A stretch of 52,293 nt of DNA from contig JAEWLS010000018.1 in NCBI GenBank assembly GCA_023457435.1, positions 1-52,293 on the forward strand. Reading direction: 5' to 3'. A program made the translations under genes and the position numbers. Source of the stretch: Pseudomonadota bacterium (GTDB lineage Bacteria; Pseudomonadota; Alphaproteobacteria; Rhizobiales; Rhizobiaceae). Under the pieces are notes generated by a model. That model was not told the DNA's origin. It saw only the letters and a list, made by a program, of their open reading frames with translations, and made no database searches. Positions 46,356 through 52,293 of this stretch are shown here, in pieces; position 1 is the stretch's first letter; the number at the start of each line of letters is the position of its first letter.

Positions 46356-47036
46356 CTAGGCCGCGTCGAGCTTGCCCTCGGCCTTGGCCTGCGCGACCTG
46401 GCGAATGGCGTCGGCCAGCTCCTCGGTGGGCTGGGCGCCCATGACCGCATATTTGTTTTCGAGCAGGAAGCACGGCACGCCGGTGACCCCCATGCGCTGA
46501 GCCTGGGCTATCTCGTGGCGAACTTCCTCGCGGTCGGCATCCGTCGGCAGCAGTGCGGAGACGATGGCCGTATCCATGCCGGCAGCAGCGGCGATCCCGG
46601 TCAGAACGGCATGATCGCTTATGTTCGCCCCATCCTCGAAATTGGCCTTGAACAGAGCCTTGACGACGGCGCCCTGGACCTTCGGGCCCTGACCCCCCGC
46701 CCAGCGGATCAGCCGGTGAGCGTCCAGCGTGTTCACGGCGACCTCGATCTTGTCGAAGGCGAAGGGAATGCCGGCATCCAGCGTCGACTGGACAAGACGA
46801 TCGTGGATCTGCCGCAGCCGCTCGTCGTCGTTGCCGAACTTGTTGCGCATGTAGGTCTTCCGGTCGAGGCCTTCTGGCGGGATCGTCGGGTCGAGCTGGA
46901 ACGGCCTCCAGTGAACTTCCGCCTCCACCTCGGGAAGCGAGGCCAGCGCATGGTCCAGCCGGCGCGCGCCGACATAGCACCAGGGACAGACCGAATCGGA
47001 CACAACGTCGATGCGGATCGGGAGCTTCTCGGACAA
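46356..47036 (-). CDS. DsbA-family oxidoreductase, FrnE type
   Basis: Cytoplasmic DsbA-like thiol-disulfide oxidoreductase, 226 aa. The active site CPWC is at residues 17-20 (VVSDSVCPWC), and later FQLDPTIP and the cis-Pro region GVTGVPCFLLENKYAVMGAQ fit the FrnE group. There is no signal peptide. It follows the solute-binding protein gene on the same strand after 9 nt, and is convergent with mfd (3-nt gap). Substrate unknown. Confidence 0.9.
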   Translation of the reverse strand: MSEKLPIRIDVVSDSVCPWCYVGARRLDHALASLPEVEAEVHWRPFQLDPTIPPEGLDRKTYMRNKFGNDDERLRQIHDRLVQSTLDAGIPFAFDKIEVAVNTLDAHRLIRWAGGQGPKVQGAVVKALFKANFEDGANISDHAVLTGIAAAAGMDTAIVSALLPTDADREEVRHEIAQAQRMGVTGVPCFLLENKYAVMGAQPTEELADAIRQVAQAKAEGKLDAA

Positions 47037-47045
47037 TCGGTTCTC

Positions 47046-48851
47046 CTATCGTCGGCTGCCGTCGTCCCACCATGTAGGCAACTGCGCGCCGTAGATCGAG
47101 GTCTTCTCCGGCGGGCGGATGTTCGACCAGTGGGCGATCCATTGTTTGGGCTGATAGTAGAGCGGCGCGACATAGGCGCCTGAAAGCAGCACGCGGTCGA
47201 ATGCGCGCACCGCCGCAACGAAGGATTCGCGGTCGCGGGTCGAGGTGATGGCGGCGATCATCGCGTCGACGGCGGGGTCGGCGACGCCGGCGAAGTTGTA
47301 GGTGCCGTCCTGATCCTTCGAGGCCGAACCCCAACGGAATGCCTGTTCCACGCCGGGCGAAAGCGAAGCGGTGTAGGTCATCAGCATCGCGTCGAAGTCG
47401 TAGACGCGCTGCCGCTGGAGGAACTGGGCGCTGTCGACGGGTCTGATATCGACCTTGATCCCGAGGCTACCGAGGGTGCGCTGCCAGGCGATAGCGAGGG
47501 ATTCGCCGGATTTGCCGTTCAGCATGATCTCGAAAGTCAGCGGCTTGCCGTCCGGGCTAGTCATGACGCCGTTCTTCAGCTCGAAGCCTGCGCCCTTGAG
47601 CGCGTCGAGGCCCTTCCTGAGAAAAGCCCGGTCGCGACCCGATCCATCGGACACCGGCGGCGCCCAGGTGCCCGCCATGATTTCCGGCACCACGGCATCC
47701 GGATGCGGTGCAAGCAGCGCCTTCTCGGCATCGCTTGCCGCCACTCCCGAAGACGAGAGCTCGGAACCGTCGAAATAGCTCTTGGTGCGGGTGTAGCCGC
47801 CGGCGAAGAGGTTCTTGTTGGCCCACTCGAAGTCGAAGAGGCCGGCAATCGCGGCTCTCACCGCGCGGTCGCGAAACGCCTCGCGTCGCGTGTTCAGGAC
47901 GAAACCGTACATGCCGGACGGCGTGCCGCGGGCAAACTCGTCCTTCTTCACGCGGCCGTCGGTCGCGGCCGGAAAATCGTACCCGCCGGTCCAGCGCAAC
48001 GGATCGGTGTCGACGTAGATGTCGGTGAGACCTTTCTTGAACGCCTCGAAGATCGTGTTGGCGTCGCGAATGTAGTTGATGCGTATCTCGTCGTAGTTGT
48101 CGAAGCCACGCTTCGTCGGGAGGTCTTTCGCCCAGTAGTCCGGGTTGCGCTTCATGACGACGAGCTCGCCCGGGCGGACGCTTTCCACCGTGTAGGGGCC
48201 CGAGCCGACCAGCGGCTTCAGAGAAGACTTGTCGAACGTCGCGACGTCGGTCGCGTGTTTCGGCAGGATCGGCAGCATGGCGAGCAGGAGCGGGGACTCG
48301 CGATCGGCCTTGTCGTTGAATGTCAGCCTTACGCCACGCTCGCCGACGACTTCCATCTTGTCGGCGACGCCGATCCAGTTTCGGTAGATCGGCCGCGCCT
48401 TTTCGCGCAGCAGTTCGTAGCTGAAGATGACATCCGCTGGCGTCACCGGCTTGCCGTCGGAGAACTTCGCCTTGGGGTTGAGGGTGAACTCTACGAAGGT
48501 GCGGTCGGCATCCGTCTCGACGCTTTCGGCGAGAAGCGGATAGAGCGTGAATGCCTCGTCGCGCGAACGCATCATGAGCGTGTCGAAGACGTTGTTGCCG
48601 AACTCGGCGTCGAACAGTCCGCGCGCGCCGTCGCCATTGACGATGAACGGATTTAGGCTGTCGAAACTTCCCTGCACTCCGTAGTTGACCCGCCCGCCCT
48701 TCGGCGCGTCGGGATTCACGTACGGCAGGTGGGCGAAATCGGAAGGCAATGCCGGCTCGCCGTGCATCGCAAGACCGTGGCTCGGCTGCGCCTGCGCAGG
48801 CCCGATCAATGCGAGCGCGAGGGCGGACAGGAAGACGATTTGCTTGAACAT
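47046..48851 (-). CDS. ABC transporter family 5 substrate-binding protein (peptide)
   Basis: Periplasmic receptor for oligopeptides or similar ligands (YejA-like). From ATG 48851 the product is 601 aa with signal peptide MFKQIVFLSALALALIGPAQAQ, then the family hallmarks VNPDAPKGGRVNYGVQGSFDSLNPF and YNFAGVADPAVDAMIAAI near the C-terminus. GGAG lies 8 nt upstream of ATG 48851, which is therefore preferred over the ATG at 48893. No permease or ATPase gene is adjacent, so its transporter must be encoded elsewhere. Confidence 0.9.
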   Translation of the reverse strand: MFKQIVFLSALALALIGPAQAQPSHGLAMHGEPALPSDFAHLPYVNPDAPKGGRVNYGVQGSFDSLNPFIVNGDGARGLFDAEFGNNVFDTLMMRSRDEAFTLYPLLAESVETDADRTFVEFTLNPKAKFSDGKPVTPADVIFSYELLREKARPIYRNWIGVADKMEVVGERGVRLTFNDKADRESPLLLAMLPILPKHATDVATFDKSSLKPLVGSGPYTVESVRPGELVVMKRNPDYWAKDLPTKRGFDNYDEIRINYIRDANTIFEAFKKGLTDIYVDTDPLRWTGGYDFPAATDGRVKKDEFARGTPSGMYGFVLNTRREAFRDRAVRAAIAGLFDFEWANKNLFAGGYTRTKSYFDGSELSSSGVAASDAEKALLAPHPDAVVPEIMAGTWAPPVSDGSGRDRAFLRKGLDALKGAGFELKNGVMTSPDGKPLTFEIMLNGKSGESLAIAWQRTLGSLGIKVDIRPVDSAQFLQRQRVYDFDAMLMTYTASLSPGVEQAFRWGSASKDQDGTYNFAGVADPAVDAMIAAITSTRDRESFVAAVRAFDRVLLSGAYVAPLYYQPKQWIAHWSNIRPPEKTSIYGAQLPTWWDDGSRR

Positions 48852-49062
48852 CGAGGTAGCTCCGAACCGGCGTTCGCGATTCGTGGCATTCATAACACGC
48901 GGGCTTCGTCATGGCTCCGGATGCGTTGCGCGCACTGGATTCCGGCCGTCATGCGTTGTAACAGGCGCCGTCAGTCATGCTGTTGCCGTATTTGGCCAAC
49001 ACCAACCGGTGAACGCGCCAGTACAGGCGCCAGCCCCCGCATCTTGAGAGGAATGGGATAGG

Positions 49063-49689
49063 ATGACAAGCTTGAAGCGCACCCCGGTGCTTGCAGCTGC
49101 CGCCGCGGCGATCCTCGCCGGCGTTGCGGTGCCTGCATCTGCCCAGAACGCGCCGCAGCAGCCGCAGGTACCCCAGGGCTGGTTCAAGGCCTGCACGAAA
49201 CAGGAGGACGTCGATATCTGCAACGTGCAGAACATCGTCGTCGCCGACTCCGGCCAGTTGATCACCGGCGTCTCGCTCATCGAGCTCAAGGGCAAGGTGA
49301 ACCGCAAGATATTCCAGATCACCGTTCCCTCGGGGCGCCTCGTGCCGCCCGGCATCGGGCTCCAGATCGATGGCGGCCAGACCAAGAAGATCGACTACAT
49401 GATCTGCCTGCCGGATCGCTGTATCGGCGAGATCGTGCTGACCGACGACCTGGTGTCGTCCTTCAAGCGCGGCCAGCAGCTGACCCTGACCTCGGTGAAT
49501 TTCCAGAACCAGCCGAACCCGATCCCGTTGACGCTCTCGGGTTTCACCACGGCATTCGACGGTCCTCCGATGCAGCAGTCCGACATTGAGGAACGCCAGC
49601 GGCAGCTCGAGGAATTCGTCAACAAGAACAACGAGGAATATCAGCGCAAGCTGCAGGAAGCGCAGAACGCTGCCAAGGCCGGTAACTGA
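49063..49689 (+). CDS. Invasion-associated locus B (IalB) family protein
   Basis: Named for Bartonella IalB, but widespread in free-living Rhizobiales where its role is unknown. The 208-aa product has a signal peptide (MTSLKRTPVLAAAAAAILAGVAVPASAQ), a core with paired cysteines (WFKACTKQEDVDIC, C44/C53, and MICLPDRC) suggesting two disulfides, and a helical C-terminal tail rich in Gln/Glu/Asn (ERQRQLEEFVNKNNEEYQRKLQEAQNAAK). GAGAGG-like sequence precedes the ATG. A terminator follows. Confidence 0.9.
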   Translation: MTSLKRTPVLAAAAAAILAGVAVPASAQNAPQQPQVPQGWFKACTKQEDVDICNVQNIVVADSGQLITGVSLIELKGKVNRKIFQITVPSGRLVPPGIGLQIDGGQTKKIDYMICLPDRCIGEIVLTDDLVSSFKRGQQLTLTSVNFQNQPNPIPLTLSGFTTAFDGPPMQQSDIEERQRQLEEFVNKNNEEYQRKLQEAQNAAKAGN

Positions 49690-49726
49690 CCTTCCGCTCG
49701 CTCGAGCGAAGCTCAACTGAGAGTCG

Positions 49727-49753
49727 AAAAGGCGGGCCATGCCCGCCTTTTTC
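49727..49753. terminator. Bidirectional terminator between IalB and hspQ
   Basis: AAAAGGCGGGC, loop CAT, GCCCGCCTTTTT: a 7-bp GC stem flanked by A and T tracts, between two convergent genes. Confidence 0.93.
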
Positions 49754-49772
49754 GTTTCCCAGCGACCCAAGT

Positions 49773-50105
49773 TCAGTGGCGTGCGGTCGGCTTCGGCTGG
49801 TAGCCTTCCTTGGTCACCATGAACATCTCCGCAACCTGGGGATGCCTCACCGGTTTGCCGGAATCGTCCGCAAGAAGGTTCTGCTCGGAAACGTAAGCGA
49901 CGTACTCGGTCTCGTCGTTCTCGGCGAGCAGGTGGTAGAACGGCTGATCCTTGCGCGGCCGCACCTCAACGGGGATAGCCTGATACCACTCCTCCGAATT
50001 CGCGAACTCCGGGTCGACGTCGAAAATCACGCCGCGAAACGGAAAGATTCGGTGGCGCACCACCTGGCCGATCCTAAACTTGGCCGACCTGACTGCCTGG
50101 ACCAT
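49773..50105 (-). CDS. hspQ: Heat shock protein HspQ
   Basis: Small heat-shock-inducible protein of the YccV/hemimethylated-DNA-binding family, shown in enterobacteria to act as an adaptor for Lon. The 110-aa protein begins MVQAVRSAKFRIGQVVRHRIFPFRGVIFDVDPEF and continues with EWYQAIPVEVRPRKDQPFYHLLAENDETEYVAYVSEQNLL, very close to the family. ATG 50105 has AGGAG 7 nt upstream; the longer frame to 50192 is upstream DNA. It is monocistronic between two terminator/start regions. Confidence 0.92.
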   Translation of the reverse strand: MVQAVRSAKFRIGQVVRHRIFPFRGVIFDVDPEFANSEEWYQAIPVEVRPRKDQPFYHLLAENDETEYVAYVSEQNLLADDSGKPVRHPQVAEMFMVTKEGYQPKPTARH

Positions 50106-50126
50106 AACGCAACTCCTTGAAAACCC

Positions 50127-50155
50127 TATGTGGCGCAAAGGCGCCGGGAATTCAA
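50127..50155 (-). promoter_or_regulatory. Candidate heat-shock (RpoH-type) promoter of hspQ
   Basis: On the minus strand TTGAAT (50150-50155) and CACATA (50127-50132, in CCACATAGG) are 17 bp apart, about 25 nt before hspQ. The -35 and -10 partly match RpoH sites; weak evidence. Confidence 0.3.
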
Positions 50156-50231
50156 TCGGACCCAATCCGGTGTCCTTGACGCTGTGGATCACGCGGTCTA
50201 GCGCACCGATCCGACTTACTCGCGGGAATCC

Positions 50232-51194
50232 ATGTCCGACGTCATCGGCCTCGTACTGCCGTTCTTCGGCCTGATCTTCCTCGGCTTCGGCCTGGCTCGC
50301 ATCACGCGCCAGCCGATCGAGGCGCTGGGCTGGATGAACACCTTCGTCGTCTATCTCGCGCTGCCAGCGCTATTCATCCAGCTCCTGTCGCGCACCCCGA
50401 TCGAGCGGCTGACGGAGTTCGGCTACATCCTCGGCTCCGTGGCGTGCACCTTTGTCGTCTTCGCAGTCATGTTTGCGGGATCAGTGGCCGCAGCGGGCGG
50501 CAAGATCGCCGAGGCAACCATCAAGGGCCTGGCGGCTGCCTATGGCAACATCGGGTACATGGGCCCCGGTCTCGCGCTGATCGCTTTCGGCGAAGACGCC
50601 GCCGTGCCGGTCGCGCTGATCTTCTGCTTCGAGAACATCATGCATTTCGCCATCGCGCCAACGATGATGGCTCTGGCCGGCGGCGAGAAGAAGCGTCCGG
50701 GCCAACTCGCGCTCGATATCGCTCAACGGATTGCGCTGCATCCCTTCATCGTCGCCACGGCGATCGGCGTGCTGCTCGCCGCGCTGCACCTGCGGTTGCC
50801 CGTTGCCGTCGGCACCATGCTCGACTACCTGGCGCGCGCCGCGGCGCCGTGCGCTCTCTTCGCGATGGGCGTCAATCTGGCGCTGCGGCCGCTGAAGCGG
50901 ATGCCGAGCGAGATCGGGTTCATCGTCACCCTGAAGCTGATCCTGCACCCGGCGCTCTGCTATGTGGTTTTGTCGGCGCTAGGGAATTTCGATCCGATCT
51001 GGATGTATTCGGCGGTTTTGCTGGCAGCGCTGCCAACGGCGACAAATGTCTTCGTCATCGCGCAGCAGTACGGCGTCTGGGTGGAACGGGCATCGGCGAC
51101 GATCCTCGTCACCACCCTGTGCTCCGTGGCGACGGTCACGGCGCTGCTCTATGGCATGAAGAACGGCCTATTGCCGCCCGACCTGTTTCCCTAG
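50232..51194 (+). CDS. AEC-family (auxin efflux carrier-type) transporter
   Basis: Secondary transporter of the AEC family; bacterial members handle dicarboxylates such as malate or unknown substrates. The 320-aa protein has about ten hydrophobic segments (MSDVIGLVLPFFGLIFLGFGLARI at the start, NTFVVYLALPALFIQLLSRTP, and the last segment ILVTTLCSVATVTALLYGMKNG). The sequence AYGNIGYMGPGLALIAFGEDAAVP is the family motif in the fifth helix. It ends overlapping the convergent monooxygenase gene by 27 nt. Confidence 0.9.
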   Translation: MSDVIGLVLPFFGLIFLGFGLARITRQPIEALGWMNTFVVYLALPALFIQLLSRTPIERLTEFGYILGSVACTFVVFAVMFAGSVAAAGGKIAEATIKGLAAAYGNIGYMGPGLALIAFGEDAAVPVALIFCFENIMHFAIAPTMMALAGGEKKRPGQLALDIAQRIALHPFIVATAIGVLLAALHLRLPVAVGTMLDYLARAAAPCALFAMGVNLALRPLKRMPSEIGFIVTLKLILHPALCYVVLSALGNFDPIWMYSAVLLAALPTATNVFVIAQQYGVWVERASATILVTTLCSVATVTALLYGMKNGLLPPDLFP

Positions 51195-52293
51195 CCCGCG
51201 GTCGGCGCGCACAATGCCGGCCAGCGCGCCGAAGCCGCTGCCGGGACGCAGCCCTTCGCGCATGAAGAAGGCGCGCAGCGGCGGAAACGCGGCGAGCGTT
51301 GCCAGACCCGCGGCGCGCAGAGCCTGCGCCGGCAGAAATCCAGAGAGCAGCGAATGGTTTAGCAGGTTGACCGCCGTCGAACGCGCCAGGATGTCGATGC
51401 GCCTGCGGCGGTCGTACTCCTCAAGGACGCCCCGCGCACCGGGGTCGTCGCCCTCTCGGGCAACGATGTCGACGAGGGTGCGGATGTCGGCGACGCTGAG
51501 GTTCAGGCCCTGCGCTCCGATCGGCGGGATGACATGGGCAGCCTCTCCGACCAAGGCGACGCGGCGCGCGGCAAAGCGGTCCGGTCGCCCATGGGCGAGG
51601 CGCCAGACCTGTCGCGGGCCGGCAAGCGAGACCTTCCCGAGCATCGAGTCCATGCGGTCCTCGATCCGACGCGCAAGTGCCTCCGCCTCGAGCTCTCGCA
51701 GCAGTTCCGCCGTTTCCGGCCGCTCGACCCAGACGATGCTCGAGCGCCGGCCGGGCAGAGGCACCTGGGTGAACGGACCCGTCACCTTGTGGAATTCCGT
51801 CGAGATGCCGCCATGCTCACGGCTGTGCTCGATGTTCGTCACCAGTGCTGCCTGCGGCAGCTCGGTTCTCGTCGCGTGAATGTTCGCTCTCTGGCGAGCG
51901 AGCGAATTTCGGCCGTCCGCAGCAACGACGAGGCTGGCCGCGACTTCCGTGCCGTCGTCAAGCCTTCCGAGCGCAGCCGTTTCAGTCAGATCCCATGCCG
52001 CGACGTTCGACTTCTTCCACGCGACACGCGGGTGTGCCTCGACGGCCTCGGCGAGGACCGTGTTCAGGTGGCCGTTGGGAATGTTCAGGCCAAAGCGTTC
52101 CTCGCCGATCTCAGCCGCCCGAAAGGTCACGGTTGGCGCACGGAGCAGACGACCGGTGGCATCGACTATGCGCATCGTCCGCAGCGGCGCGGCAGCACTT
52201 TCGAGCCGTTCGACGACGCCGAACTCGGCGAGCAGCGACAGGGCCGGAACCATCAATGCCGTCGTGCGCCCGTCGTCCCGCGCCCGCCCCGGT
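51168..52293 (-). CDS. UbiH/COQ6-family FAD monooxygenase, 5' end outside window
   Basis: Partial gene. The reading frame continues through the window end upstream of the first possible start at 52256, and the bases beyond it translate to DDGRTTALM, a conserved stretch before the next motif in this family, so the true N-terminus with the FAD-binding GxGxxG lies beyond 52293. What is present includes AALVTNIEHSREHGG, WVERPE, RRVALVGEAAHVIPPIGAQGLNLSVADI (second FAD motif) and a C-terminus ADRGLGKQVGRQ. The family hydroxylates ubiquinone precursors; assignment to a specific ring position is not possible. Confidence 0.88.
   Translation of the reverse strand, partial: PGRARDDGRTTALMVPALSLLAEFGVVERLESAAAPLRTMRIVDATGRLLRAPTVTFRAAEIGEERFGLNIPNGHLNTVLAEAVEAHPRVAWKKSNVAAWDLTETAALGRLDDGTEVAASLVVAADGRNSLARQRANIHATRTELPQAALVTNIEHSREHGGISTEFHKVTGPFTQVPLPGRRSSIVWVERPETAELLRELEAEALARRIEDRMDSMLGKVSLAGPRQVWRLAHGRPDRFAARRVALVGEAAHVIPPIGAQGLNLSVADIRTLVDIVAREGDDPGARGVLEEYDRRRRIDILARSTAVNLLNHSLLSGFLPAQALRAAGLATLAAFPPLRAFFMREGLRPGSGFGALAGIVRADRGLGKQVGRQ

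Overview
The window is a high-GC, densely packed chromosomal segment from an alphaproteobacterium. It is most likely a member of Hyphomicrobiales close to Phyllobacteriaceae (Mesorhizobium, Aminobacter or Nitratireductor type). The assignment is inferred from family content and gene order: the secY-adk-rpsM-rpsK-rpoA-rplQ cluster running into degP-rarA-crcB-rluC and an ATP12 chaperone gene, plus IalB and BA14K proteins, an Anbu peptidase operon, glmU-glmS, and recG divergent from sdhE-mfd. There is no rRNA, CRISPR array, prophage or classical transposase. Most of the window is housekeeping DNA.

Layout. 1-4.8 kb is the distal end of the ribosomal/Sec/RNA polymerase alpha operon, closed by a terminator. 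4.9-10.8 kb is a mostly co-directional run (Deg protease, RarA, CrcB, pseudouridine synthase, EamA transporter, ATP12). 10.8-12.2 kb is a minus-strand pair, a ChrR-like cupin regulator and a short-chain dehydrogenase, behind a candidate ECF sigma promoter. 12.4-14.8 kb holds cysteine synthase, a mercaptopyruvate sulfurtransferase and a GNAT protein. 14.8-19.7 kb holds uvrA and ssb, separated by a 738-bp gap and a YbjN-like secreted protein, with a LexA-type box before ssb. 19.7-24.2 kb has a GyrI-like protein, MarC, gyrA and a 44-aa membrane peptide. 24.3-28.8 kb has coaD, two cyclophilins, a secreted unknown, queA and tgt. 28.9-29.7 kb has DUF2177 and DUF4864 proteins. 30.0-34.4 kb is the Anbu operon (circularly permuted ATP-grasp, alpha-E, transglutaminase, Anbu), interrupted by an S23-family gene bounded by inverted repeats. 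34.4-36.2 kb has a BA14K protein, tRNA-Lys(UUU), a 54-aa charged protein and ccdA. 36.2-46.4 kb has glmU, glmS, a DUF502 protein, recG, sdhE and mfd. 46.4-52.3 kb has a FrnE-type DsbA, a peptide-binding lipoprotein-like receptor, IalB, HspQ, an AEC transporter and the C-terminal part of a UbiH-type monooxygenase that runs off the window.

Most interesting signal. A family of palindromic repeats built from GGCAGTCGG/GGCAATCGG units occurs at three places, each starting within a few bases of a stop codon: after rpsM, after rpoA and after the ATP-grasp gene. At the third site the two arms are about 430 bp apart and enclose a complete four-helix-bundle (23S rRNA intervening-sequence protein family) gene whose N-terminus is translated from the left arm. 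The two ribosomal-operon copies look like the same element with the gene removed. This suggests a small S23-associated mobile element with short non-autonomous hairpin derivatives. Other points worth attention are a ChrR-like protein that has lost its anti-sigma zinc ligands but keeps its cupin site and an ECF-type promoter, a Tgt enzyme with a degraded zinc-binding cysteine motif, an 18-bp perfect dyad and structured region between uvrA and the YbjN gene, and the 44-aa membrane peptide with its own terminator.
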